Position numbers and translations under genes: made by a program
Shown: positions 1-10,252 of the stretch, piece after piece
Position numbering within the stretch: the stretch's first letter is position 1
Layout: the number at the start of each line of letters is the position of its first letter
Assembly (NCBI GenBank): GCA_033557465.1
Contig: CM066037.1
Span: forward strand, 517,754,686-517,818,685
Direction of reading: 5' to 3'
From: Ichthyophis bannanicus
Taxonomy: Eukaryota > Chordata > Amphibia > Gymnophiona > Ichthyophiidae
Length of the DNA stretch: 64,000 bases
Notes under the pieces: model-generated
Databases searched by the model: none
Told to the model about the DNA's origin: nothing
What the model saw: the letters and a program-made list of their open reading frames with translations, nothing else

Positions 1-430
1 TTTTTATTTTATTATTTTATGTGAATTGCTTTAATACTACTATTGTACTCTGCTTTGTACGTCTTATGATCGTAAAGGCGGATTATAAGTGATGCTATTA
101 AATTCAATTTAGCTTTAAGGGTTCTAGAGATAGAGTGAAAGGTCAGGGATGTGGGTGTATGCTGATTGGTTGGAGCTCCATGTACAGTATTTGTTTGATG
201 GAGTAGGCTGCGATCTTTAGGGGGGAGGGGATAGGAAGGGTGGGGAAGTGTTGGGTTCTTGTGGAGTTTGTGTAGGGTGATGTATGGTATAGTTGAGGGG
301 AGGGGCAGGGGGGTGGGGTGGGGGGGATTAGGCAATGAGTAATGTCAGACGGCTGCCTGGGTGAGAATGTTCACAGTCTTGGCAAGTGCATATATCAATA
401 TGATTTGCAAGGGATTGTGGGAAATGCAGT
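1..430. other. unresolved AT-rich then G-rich stretch
   Basis: The first 120 bases are AT-rich. Read on the minus strand they resemble a LINE 3' tail ending in A/T-rich repeats, but no diagnostic motif is present. Bases about 200-335 are purine/G-rich. The open frame across this part is proline-rich low-complexity sequence and I do not treat it as a gene. Confidence 0.3.
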
Positions 431-2030
431 CCATTCACACCAGACACAGCTGCTCACAATAATTAGTTGTGCTTGAGTGTAAAGCCAATAAGATATTTAT
501 TTATGGGGTTATGTCTCCCAAAACAGATATGCTTGGTAGCACATAAAACAGGATACTTGCTTGCAGTGTTAAACTTGGAAAAACAAAATCAGGAAAACAA
601 CAGTTGAACTTTGTCAGGCAATCAAAGTAAAAGAATAAAGACCTGGTTGGTAACAAACTGGTCTTTTCTGTAGGCTTTAGCTAATATTTTCTTAGCAGTG
701 TATCAAACAACAAACAAAATCCACAAAAAAGGGAAAAACTGTTCTTTTCAGGTTAACTTCTTATATCTTCCCACATAGACTCAGAAGTGATTCCCTCAGA
801 GCTCACAAGCAATTAGGTAAGGCTCAATTGCTAGCAGTTACCCAGCTGAAACCCCTTAGCTGGCTTGCTTTCTACTGCGTGGCTCAAATCCTACTTCAGG
901 AGCTTTTCTGAGTAGATTAAAGAACAAGTTTGTATTTCTTTGTGATGGTTGCTGTACTTTGTAACAGAAAATTACCAAAGGAGTTTAGACAGAGAGCAAT
1001 CCATATATTCACAGCCTGTATCTAAGACCGCTCTCCCTTCTTCAACAATCATGGGTTCAATATCATGGATTGGCACAGAGGACTTTCTCAATGTAGCGCT
1101 CTCAGGAGAATACTTGTTTCCCTGCTGTCTTTCAAGGTTATAGCTAGGGCATAGATCAGTGTTCATACCTGAGCTTCCATTGCTGTTAGAGTTCCTTTCT
1201 AAATAGCCCGGCCAGTATGTAGTCCAGTTCTTATGTCCAGCCTTCCAATCCAGATCCCTGGACACTGGATCTCTCTTCACATACCTTCTGGCATGGGTCT
1301 TAGGGTCCCTTCCACGTGCAGCCGTCTCCCTCACAGGTACCGTCTGGAGATTCCTAGCCCTGCAGCACCATTCCTCTGGCTTTCCCCAGTCCAATGGTGT
1401 ATGCTTGCCTTTTGAATGCCTTCCAGTATACGTACTGCTATGGACTACTTTAGACCTCCCAAATGCTTTTCTCTTCTTTCTTCCAAAGGGTTTCTTGCCC
1501 TCTCTGTCCGTCCGGTTTGGCTTCTGCTTCGGATGATCCTCCAGATGATGAAGACGTCCAAGCTGAGGATATCCAAGCTGATTCTGAGGATCTCCCAGAT
1601 GAAACTGAGGATGAGGATAATTCTCTGTAGAATAAACTCTACCTTTATTCTGCTTTGATGAGTGCTCCACCCTAGCACAGCGCAGCTGTGCTGAATCAGG
1701 CCCTGCCCTTTGAGATGAGTGCTTAGGGATTACCTCATAGCCCTCCTGATTGAACACACGTTTCCTCACTTCAGCTCCTCTAATGGCTGTTGGAAACCTG
1801 GTGCATTCTGGGACTGGTAGTCTTTTATGGCAAAATTCTGTTTTCTTATTTCTACCAGAACTGACAGGTTGCTTGTTCAGAGTCACTTCACCTTTTCTAT
1901 AGCTCCTTCCTGAGCTATGATAAGCTTCCTTATCACAGTAAGCATACCCACACGCTGGGAATTGGTAGATTGTTAGTTGGGGGGGAGGGGACAAAAAGAA
2001 TATATGTCAATTGTAGTTGTTTGATCTCTG
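431..2030. other. unresolved repeat-like block with long minus-strand open frame
   Basis: I do not recognise this sequence. The minus strand is open from 1994 to 972 (340 codons), but the frame has no ATG in its first two thirds; the first clear Met is around codon 270. The predicted peptide is basic and rich in K, R, P and Q, with no domain I know. On the plus strand, 1530-1625 reads in one frame as a strongly acidic stretch (many E and D). This may be an old interspersed repeat of LTR or DNA-transposon origin, but I see no terminal repeats that would settle it. Confidence 0.3.
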
Positions 2031-2149
2031 TTACTTGGTTATTTGTTTGTTTCCTGCTCCCTGGTTTATGAACGGGATCTGTAAGTTAAACTGGTCAATA
2101 AATATGATTTAACCTAAATTAAATTTAGCAAAAAGGGTAGCTGCCCCCC

Positions 2150-2310
2150 CTTCCTTTCACTGCCATTGTAGATTCCTTTTGGTTTTGTTTGTCACCATTA
2201 GTAGTGTATATATAGTTCCCTTTTTTATCTATTGTACACCGCATAGATATTGTATATTTTGATTTGCGGTATATCAAGTGAATAAACGCTAAACTATAAC
2301 TCTAATGGGG
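2150..2310 (+). repeat. L2-type LINE 3' tail fragment
   Basis: The stretch GTACACCGCATAGATATTG, then TTTGCGGTATATCAAG and an AATAAA-type run, has the complementary GTA(A/C)ACCGC ... GCGGTATA pair that ends the full-length L2-type LINE at 10.13-10.20 kb. Only the tail is present, so the copy is either extremely 5'-truncated or the tail of a SINE. Confidence 0.55.
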
Positions 2311-2929
2311 GTCCCTCTGCAGACAGCAAGATAAATCAAACACACTAGTGGGTAACATCACCCAGTGGTATCAATGAAGCCCCTGCTTTGATTTCAAGGG
2401 CATGCTCAGAAGGACGTTTTTACTCTGCCTGACTTTCCATATAGCAGCTACCCTCCTGCTGCTCAATCTAATAATAGAGCTCATGGGTCAATTTACTGAT
2501 ACAAAGGGTACATTTGTCTGCCTGATTTATCCTGCTATCTATTGAGAACTTTTGTTCTAGGTAAGCAACTATGTAGTCTACTTGGACAAGCAGGATGAAA
2601 ACAGTCACAGTTGTGGAGAATCTCAAAGCTGAAAGTTGCCTCTACAATGGTATGCTGAATTCTTTGATAGACAATGCTTAGAAACGAGGGGGAGGGGGGA
2701 AATTGATTCTCAGCCGAGATGCTCTTGCAGCATTTGGCTGCATCATGAAGGGAAATATTTGTCAGTGTGTAAGTTAACTATATAATATGTTAGCCAGTCG
2801 AACAGAGTCCACTTTGCTACCGCATCCTTTATCTTAAATTTCAAAAACTTCTCTAGAAAAACGTTTTCTCTCAGACTGATGCAAGAAATGCTTTTCAAGA
2901 CATGACATCTTATTGTTCCATATCATAAA
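2311..2929. other. no recognisable feature (intronic)
   Basis: I see no gene, RNA or element that I can support here. Confidence 0.5.
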
Positions 2930-2934
2930 GCTTA

Positions 2935-3065
2935 GGGGCCTTTTACTAAAGTGTGTTAAGCACGTAGCATGGGTTTTACTGCACAGTAATCCATTAGCAT
3001 GGGCTGGCACTAATGTTTGCTGTGCAGTAACACACCCATGCTAGGTGCGTGATCAGGAAAGACAT
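2935..3065. repeat. small hairpin-forming MITE-like repeat
   Basis: The segment begins GGGGCCTTTTACTAAAGTG. It contains inverted partners such as ACTGCACAGTAA and TTGCTGTGCAGTAA, and CATGGG against CCCATG, so the single strand can fold back. Related TTTACTAAA/TTTATTAAA starts occur at 35.58, 51.66 and 61.65 kb, suggesting a dispersed non-autonomous DNA element family. No transposase is present. Confidence 0.5.
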
Positions 3066-5543
3066 GGCTGCCAGTGCCAGCTAGCATGCAGGACATTGCT
3101 GTGCGTTGTCATGAATGTCGGTAAGTACAGCTCAAGAATGGCATTAAGCTGGAGGCACTTCCCAGCTCTCACAGCTCTTCTACTGAAAGACTTAAGATAC
3201 GGACACTACACTTGTTGGGATTAATATGGGGCTCTAAGAATGACCCTGTCCTAACCATTGTTTTTCCTCTTTTAAGTGTGTATATAGTGGTCTTTCCTTT
3301 TTATATTGAGTTGTTTTCACATCGCCCTGTTGTTATTACTATGGGTGGTTAATCAAATTTTTATAAACCTTAAACTCTGGCCTCGTCCTCTTGTCTTCTG
3401 GATAGTCTTCAAAATGAAAGCAAGAGATGGGTGTGTTAATAGACCCATTCCCCCAAATTAAAGGACAATGCTTCCCTTACTACTCAATGTTAGCTCAATC
3501 TCCTGAGATAGAAGAAAGGCAACTGTGAGTGGTCCTCCTTCACTCTCCCAGGTGCCCTTTTGCTTGAAGATCTAGCTTGTTATAATCCAGTCCAGGGACA
3601 ACTAGTGGCTGAGCTGAACCTGTCTATAAACTTGTTCTTGGCTCACAGGACTGAGTGGACCAACAGCCAGCTCTTGGGAAATGGCCCATTTTCAGCTCCT
3701 TTCTGCAGAGAGTATGATCCCAACCTCCTTGCTTATTTACATAAAACATTGCCACTTGGTGGTTATAAGTATCAGGAGTTTTAAGTCAGCCAGAAGGGGG
3801 CTTTCAGAGCATTCAAGACCACACTTAGCTCCAGCAGTGATATTCTTGTTTGGACCAACTGCAAGAGAAAAGAATATGAGCATAACTACCAAACTTCAAG
3901 ACATTTGTAGTGAATATTGGTTGATGTTGTGGTTAATGAAATGGGCCATCCATACCTAAGAATTGCAGGGTCTCTCCATCATGTCTGATGATATGAGTAT
4001 GGGGCTCAAAAGATATTATCCTTTGACCTAAGCTACCACTAGGCACCTTGTTAATATCCTCAGAAACGCCAAAAATCTGAATACAAAATTTAGTATTGGG
4101 CGTGGATATCATTTCGCAAACCTTTTCCCTGTTGTAGTGTTTCTTCTTACTTATCAGGAGGTTCCAGAGCACAGGAACCATTCAGGCAGTAGTGATTTCA
4201 GGATTTCCATCTTGAGGGCCCTGAATTTCCTGGATTAAGGCAATACCTAACAGTGGATGTGGGTGGGAATGTCATGGTTGGGTGTGAGGGATTGGTAGCA
4301 GACTAAGTGATGGACATCTTTATCTGTATGCACATTTCTTAAATTTGGATGTAGGATTTACCATTATGGATGGGGGCGGGGGCAATACTAACTGATACAT
4401 TTTATTCTTATTTTTGCTTTGATAAACCTAAGAATCAAGGAGGAAGAAACAAAATGACAGCACAAGAGATCTCAAATAGAATCAATTTGGGAAGTGAAGG
4501 GACAAAGGGATCTGTGTCCAAGCACAGCCCAAATGCAGTTGCTGCATAGGTACCCATGTGCATGCTTGGAAAGACCTTTAATTCCTTTCTGAGCACTGAA
4601 AGAGCAGGTGCATACCTGTTGGTGCTGTCAAATGATGCCACTCACTAGTGTGGCTGATTTAATCCTATTTGTCGATGGAGAAAGAGCTATATGAAAATGT
4701 TGCTTACACCATAATCATTTGACTGGGGATCAGTCCTATTCCTGCTGTTGACAATGGAATTATCTGACTGCACTGCAACAGCCTACTGGCGGGTTTTGAT
4801 ATTAAGCAAGAGCTAATACCATACCTCATCAGCACTGTTGTAAATACAGAATACAACTGCTGTCCAAAGACTATTCTCTTTTTCTAAAAGAGGTCACCTC
4901 ACAATACAGAATATGCAGTAAAGGAATATTCATGTGATTAAAGCTTACAGTGAAAGCTGTAGTGCCATCTGATGCTATAATAAGCAAATGAAATTGGGTA
5001 CTACTATAAAAGGCTCTAAAAGTGGCTGCATCCTTTAAACAAGCAAAAAAAAATCCCTGCATGTTGGTCATGTCCAGTTACAACAATTAGATTGTTTTGT
5101 TCATTTCCAAGTACATTTCAGTGTTTATGAGTTGGTCTCAGCAAAGTCCTGTAATGTGCAGGTGTGATCTTCAAGTTCTGGGCAAACCCAAAGGTGTCAC
5201 ATGGAACACCTGCAGGTGGTTTAAGTTTCGTTGAGACTTAGATTTGGTGGATCCAACATGCCATCTGCTCTGTGCCTATAATTTTAAGGCAATAAGTGCA
5301 GTATCTGTAAGTGGTCAATGATCATCCTGGTTTTATAGCTAGGTCTTTATTTTTGAAGCCTACTTTGCTTGCATCTCTCCAGTCTGCTTTATTGGGAGAA
5401 GTGGCCATGTTTCTTTTTATGCATGGACATAAAAGGTTCCTCCACATGCATTGTTATACATCTTGGGTTTTAATTACTGATAGAATATGATATGTGAAAT
5501 AAGCTGGTGGAGACAAATGGTTGATTTGTTTTACTTTGTAACT
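3066..5543. other. no recognisable feature (intronic)
   Basis: I looked for exons with GT-AG borders, LINE or DIRS motifs and terminal repeats and found none convincing. The open frames here are short and lack domain-like composition. Confidence 0.45.
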
Positions 5544-5865
5544 ATCCGGGCCGTGGGAGGAAGCACAGGAGTGCTTAAGAGCTGTCGCAGGCAATCGGAA
5601 GGCCTCTTCTTCACCCGCAGCCAGCTGAAGTGCTGTGAGGGAGCCAGCAAATCTCCCGCTCTCACACTCCGGTCCAATCCGGGCCGTGGGAGGAAGCACA
5701 GGAGTGCTTAAGAGCTGCCGCAGGCAATCGGAAGGCCTCTTCTTCACCCGCAGCCAGCTGAAGTGCTGTGAGGGAGCCAGCAAATCTCCCGCTCTCACAC
5801 TCCGGTCCAATCCGGGCCGTGGGAGGAAGCACAGGAGTGCTTAAGAGCTGCCGCAGGCAAGCGCG
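5544..5865 (+). repeat. 133-bp GC-rich tandem monomers at LINE 5' end
   Basis: The motif ATCCGGGCCGTGGGAGG starts at 5544, 5677 and 5810, giving an exact 133-bp period with two full copies and a partial third. The third copy runs into a CpG-rich GCGCCCGCGCC segment. Adjacent copies are nearly identical. The position at the extreme 5' end of a LINE recalls the promoter monomers of rodent L1, so a transcription-start role is inferred. Short open frames across the monomers simply reflect the repeat. Confidence 0.85.
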
Positions 5866-6210
5866 CCCGCGCCTTGCGGGCCCGCGCCTGAGGGCCTCGC
5901 AAGAGGGCCCTTTGGCGTGGCCCTTAGGCGGTGGCACGACAGGCGAAGAACAGTCTCTTCCTCAGTCGCAGCAAGTATACGCACAATCGATCTGATTATA
6001 GTGACTCAACGGGGTTTTAATGTCTATTTTGTCTATTTTAACCTATTAATTCAGTAAAGCTTTAATCAGCCGCTTTAGTTCCCCATTGTACATTATCCTT
6101 AACAATCTTTATAATTACTGTTGCTAGTAATTGTCCTGTTAGCGTATACTGTCGTCAGTAGATGTCACATCATAATTCCATTTCTATGTAGCAGTTTCCT
6201 TAATTTACTA

Positions 6211-6394
6211 CTGTCGCCAGTAGATACCCAATTGTTATACTGTTGCCAATATTATACTGTCGCCAGTAGATACCCAATTGTTATACTGTTGCCAATATTA
6301 TACTGTCGCCAGTAGATACCCAATTATTATACTGTTGCCAATATTATACTGTCGCCAGTAGATACCCAATTGTTATACTGTTGCCAATATTAGT
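6211..6394 (+). repeat. 46-bp tandem repeats in LINE 5' UTR
   Basis: CTGTCGCCAGTAGATACCCA recurs at 6211, 6257, 6303 and 6349, an exact 46-bp period with four copies that are almost identical. The surrounding 6120-6600 segment holds many degenerate copies of CTGTTGCCAGTA, so the array appears to have grown from a shorter motif. It lies between the GC-rich monomers and the ORF start. Confidence 0.85.
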
Positions 6395-6663
6395 TTCTTA
6401 GTAGCTCCTAACTATTACTGTTACCAGTATAAATATTATCCCCAGTAATAGCTACTCAGTTAATACTGTTGACAGTAATTGCCACACCTGTAATTCTACT
6501 ACTAGTAGCAATTTTTCAGTTACTGCTGTTAATGGATGTACACTTGTAACTGTTGCCATTAATACTTACTCAATTATTACTGTTGCCAGTAGATATCATT
6601 TCCTTAAAACTTGTTACTAACAGCAGTTCCTTTCAATTCGTTTCAACCATCTGAGGTTCCAAC

Positions 6664-9600
6664 ATGAACTGTAAGAAGATGTTCTTGTTGATTTTGAATC
6701 TTACCTTATACATTGTCAGCCTGCTTCTTTCTTTCCACCCCCTCCCTGCTAATGCCTTCACACCACATTTGAACCTCCCAGAATACTCTCACATCCATGT
6801 TATCGCTCATCATCAGAACCATAACCCCCAACAGCTATTTCCAAGAAATTCTAAGATAAATTACCACAGACTAATTCAGATAAAGACAGACTCTAACATC
6901 AACCACATAAATGTTGGCAATTCCTACACTCACATCTCCTTCATCCTCATCAATGCCAGGTCAGTTAGAAATAAAACACCCATCATAACTGATATAATTA
7001 ATACAGAAAACCCTGACATCCTATGCATTACTGAGACATGGTTAACAGAATCCGACTCAGTCCTGCTAAACCAATTAAAAGTGCAAGGATATTCCATCTT
7101 CACTTGCAATAGGAAACGTACAAGAGGTGGAGGTGTTCTTATACTAGCTAAATCTAATATTGGGTTATCCCCTACTTTATGTGAAAACCGTGATGACACA
7201 AATATACTCAAAATTGAAAATAAGGACATAGCAATCTGCTTGATATACAGACCCCCTACTGCTACTAACCAAAATATTGACTCCATACTTGAATCAGCTT
7301 GCAATTCTACTTTAAGGAAACCACTTATATTGCTAGGCGATTTCAACCTACCATCTCTACCTAACAATCTTGAAACATCTTTCTTAGAAGCGATGGAAGA
7401 GAGGGGATTCAAGCAAGCAGTTAACCAACCAACTCATACTAGAGGAAACACTCTCGACCTAATATTCATCCCTACATATTATTATACGTCACCTCATTAT
7501 GTCTCACCTTCCACAGCTCAAGTCCCCTGGTCGGATCATTATCTTATTAGGTTTTCTTTTCTCTTTCAACAACACTCTAAACCTTCCCCTGTCAATCTAC
7601 AACAAGTTCATAGATTTCGACCATTCAACAGAGAAGAGTTTCTTGAATCAGTTCTTCCCAGATTAGATCCTTCTATCAATAACATTGATGATGCGATATC
7701 AAACTGGAATTCCATTATTCGATCAGCATCAGAATCAGACCCACCAAAGTCTCGACACAGAACGAGAAAAGATGAAAAATGGTATACCAGTGAACTTGCA
7801 ACCCTTAAGAAAAGCCTTAGAAAAGCAGAATCCACATGGAGAAGGAAACAAACTCACGAACTCAGAATAAAATACTTCTCACTACTCAAGAATTACAAGG
7901 ATGCGATTAATAACGCTAAAAGACAATATCACTCTAAAACGTTATCTAAATCCATTAACCGTCCTAGAGAACTATTTGAGATTGTCAAATCTTTAACCAA
8001 ATCCCCATCAAACAATTCTCACAAAATTTGTATTAACCCACAAATAATTGCTGACCACTTTGCAAATAAACTTAAACTTAACAGCCAATTCACCCCACCT
8101 AATCTACCTATCTCAGATAATAACTTACAGGAATGGAAAGCCTTTCATCCTATTAGCAACAAGATGCTCCTTCAAACAATCTCCAACCTAAATACAACTA
8201 CTTCTCTTCTTGATCCTTGCCCAGTGGCATGGATAAAATCAACAAAATCAGAACTTGCCACAGACATACTGAACATAGTAAATCAATCTCTTCAACAAGG
8301 ATGTATACCAGATGCCCTCAAGAAGTCAGCTATCCGTCCGTTGTTAAAAAACAAAACTCTAGACAGCAATGACCCTACATCTTATCGTCCCATTGCAAGT
8401 ATTCCATTCCTCGCCAAAATTATTGAAAAGATTGTGCAAACACAACTACAAGATTATATAGACTCCACGGTTCCATTAGATGATCATCAATATGGATTTC
8501 GACCACACCATGGTGTAGAAACGCTCCTGACGGCACTATTTGATACAATCATAAGAGGTATTGATAACACCAAGCAAGCCTTCATTCTCATATTCATTGA
8601 TATCTCCTCGGCATTTGATACTGTAAACCATACCACGCTCATTTCAAGACTTTCTCAACTAGGCATCAAAGATAAAACTCTTGAATGGTTCATATCTTAT
8701 TTTACTAACCGGACACAATATGTTCAAATTGACCAAACTGCATCATCCCCTTTTCCGCAAGAGCAGGGCATCCCTCAAGGTTCTGCCCTATCAGCCCTAT
8801 TGTTCAATCTCTATCTTCAACCTATCTGTTCCATATTTAAACGTTTCAAAATTAATTATCACATCTACGCAGATGACATTATGTTGTACTCACCATTTGA
8901 TGTGTCTAACCCAGATTACTCCAACATTTGTCATTGCCTCGCTGAAGCTGAGCTGTGGCTGAAATCTATTAACATGTCTATTAATTTTAAAAAAACCGAA
9001 GCTTTATTTATAACAAGAAACACAAGCTTCACCCCTCCAATGGAAATCAACATTGGCAATAATTCTCTCCCTGTTAAAGATGAGATCAAATACTTGGGAG
9101 TCACTCTTGATAAGACCCTCAACCTCTCCAAACATATAAAACTAACTGTAAAAACAATCTATTTCAAACTAAGGACAATCCAACAACTTAGACCATTACT
9201 AGACAACACTGATTTCAGAACCATAGTACAAACACTCATTACACCACATTTAGACTACTGTAATGGTATTCTTCAAGGGACCTCAAAGAAAAATATCCAC
9301 TCACTTCAATTGGCTCAAAATGTCACCGCAAGGATTATCTCCAAAGCAAAATTAACAGATCATATATCTCCGATTCTTTATTCTCTCCATTGGCTTCCAG
9401 TATCATGCAGAATCACCTACAAATCCTTAATCAATACTTTTAAGATTTTTAACAATATAGCTCCCTCCTTCTTATCCACTCTTATCAACATCCCGCTTGA
9501 AAACAGATCAAGAAGAAGAATTAACCTTCACATGCTACAAGTACCTGATTCTATCCGAAAAACAAGTCAAAAAACAAGCAACTCAGCGTTCTCATACTTT

Positions 9601-9777
9601 GCTCCTATGTTATGGAACAACCTACCAGCTGAAATCAGAGAAATTAAGGATCTTCAATTATTTAGAAAAAATCTAAAAACCCACCTATTCACCCTATACT
9701 ACTATAACCTCCACAAGGAAGATAACCCTAACTCAGAGAAAACTTCTGATCAGCAGTCACTCACTGACCCTACCTAG
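6664..9777 (+). CDS. L2-type LINE endonuclease-reverse transcriptase, 1037 codons, intact
   Basis: This is a multifunctional retrotransposon protein that nicks target DNA and reverse-transcribes its own RNA. The apurinic-type endonuclease spans about residues 92-325: LINARS near 95, the catalytic Glu in ITETWL near 122, GDFNLP near 225 and the SDH signature near 290. The reverse transcriptase follows: FIDISSAFD near 644 (motif A), GIPQGSA near 700 (motif B) and YADD near 735 (catalytic Asp pair). The L2-type C-terminal domain has HWLPV and WNNLPAEIR. No stop or frameshift interrupts it. The ATG at 6664 is the first in frame. It puts a hydrophobic, signal-peptide-like segment (residues 6-30, ending PANA) before the endonuclease, which is unusual for a LINE. 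No separate ORF1 is seen. Confidence 0.9.
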   Translation: MNCKKMFLLILNLTLYIVSLLLSFHPLPANAFTPHLNLPEYSHIHVIAHHQNHNPQQLFPRNSKINYHRLIQIKTDSNINHINVGNSYTHISFILINARSVRNKTPIITDIINTENPDILCITETWLTESDSVLLNQLKVQGYSIFTCNRKRTRGGGVLILAKSNIGLSPTLCENRDDTNILKIENKDIAICLIYRPPTATNQNIDSILESACNSTLRKPLILLGDFNLPSLPNNLETSFLEAMEERGFKQAVNQPTHTRGNTLDLIFIPTYYYTSPHYVSPSTAQVPWSDHYLIRFSFLFQQHSKPSPVNLQQVHRFRPFNREEFLESVLPRLDPSINNIDDAISNWNSIIRSASESDPPKSRHRTRKDEKWYTSELATLKKSLRKAESTWRRKQTHELRIKYFSLLKNYKDAINNAKRQYHSKTLSKSINRPRELFEIVKSLTKSPSNNSHKICINPQIIADHFANKLKLNSQFTPPNLPISDNNLQEWKAFHPISNKMLLQTISNLNTTTSLLDPCPVAWIKSTKSELATDILNIVNQSLQQGCIPDALKKSAIRPLLKNKTLDSNDPTSYRPIASIPFLAKIIEKIVQTQLQDYIDSTVPLDDHQYGFRPHHGVETLLTALFDTIIRGIDNTKQAFILIFIDISSAFDTVNHTTLISRLSQLGIKDKTLEWFISYFTNRTQYVQIDQTASSPFPQEQGIPQGSALSALLFNLYLQPICSIFKRFKINYHIYADDIMLYSPFDVSNPDYSNICHCLAEAELWLKSINMSINFKKTEALFITRNTSFTPPMEINIGNNSLPVKDEIKYLGVTLDKTLNLSKHIKLTVKTIYFKLRTIQQLRPLLDNTDFRTIVQTLITPHLDYCNGILQGTSKKNIHSLQLAQNVTARIISKAKLTDHISPILYSLHWLPVSCRITYKSLINTFKIFNNIAPSFLSTLINIPLENRSRRRINLHMLQVPDSIRKTSQKTSNSAFSYFAPMLWNNLPAEIREIKDLQLFRKNLKTHLFTLYYYNLHKEDNPNSEKTSDQQSLTDPT

Positions 9778-10198
9778 ACAGGCATAAAACCCTTCACTCA
9801 TTCACACTGTTCACCTAATTAAACTTTCCCTTTGAAAGCAAAATGTGAATAAGTATAATTAATGTAATATATTCCATTGCCGATGATTTACTATTGATAG
9901 CCAGTTATTTCATTGTATTATTGAGTTGCAATTTAATAGTTAAATGTTTACGTTTATAATTTTGTTCTATGTAAAAACCCTTGTTCTCTATTTACTATTC
10001 TTTGTATTTACTGTTCTTTTTACTAAAATGTTCTATGTAAAATAGTTCAAAACCTGTTCTATGTAAAATAGTTTCTAAACCCGTTCTATGTAAAATAATA
10101 GCATGCTATTATTAAATTTTGTTTACTTGTAAACCGCCACTGATCGCTGGAAGTGGCGGTATAGAAGAGATGTATAAATAAATAAATAAATAAAATAA
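9778..10198 (+). repeat. L2-type LINE 3' UTR and tail
   Basis: The UTR carries about four short direct repeats of GTTCTATGTAAAA between 9963 and 10095. It then has the inverted pair TAAACCGCCACT / AGTGGCGGTATA and a terminal AAAT microsatellite. The same tail type occurs at 2.2, 31.75, 37.1, 37.8, 41.86 and 45.45 kb, on LINE fragments and on SINEs. Confidence 0.75.
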
Positions 10199-10252
10199 TG
10201 ATGTTTTAGGGTTAATATGATGAATACTCAAAGAGGGTAGCACAAGTTTTTA

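Larger units (their letters stand above)
5544..10198 (+). mobile_element. full-length L2-type LINE
   Basis: Layout: GC-rich tandem 133-bp monomers (5544-5865); a T-rich stretch with 46-bp repeats; a single 1037-codon ORF with endonuclease and reverse transcriptase (6664-9777); a roughly 400-bp 3' UTR; and a 3' hairpin-like tail GTAAACCGCCACTG ... AGTGGCGGTATAG ending in an AAAT run. The C-terminal conserved block (FAPMLWNNLPAEIRE and the LHWLPV motif) and the YADD box place it in the L2 group. No target-site duplication is obvious. The uninterrupted ORF and preserved CpGs in the monomers suggest a younger insertion than its neighbours. Confidence 0.85.

Noticed and set aside
5454..5995. Several overlapping open frames with repeated peptides on both strands
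   Set aside because: They arise from the 133-bp monomers, whose repeats keep frames open in parallel; no start or domain supports a gene.
6211..6394. Regular repeats that could suggest a CRISPR array
   Set aside because: The 46-bp units are contiguous with no unique spacers, lie in a LINE 5' UTR and the genome is eukaryotic.
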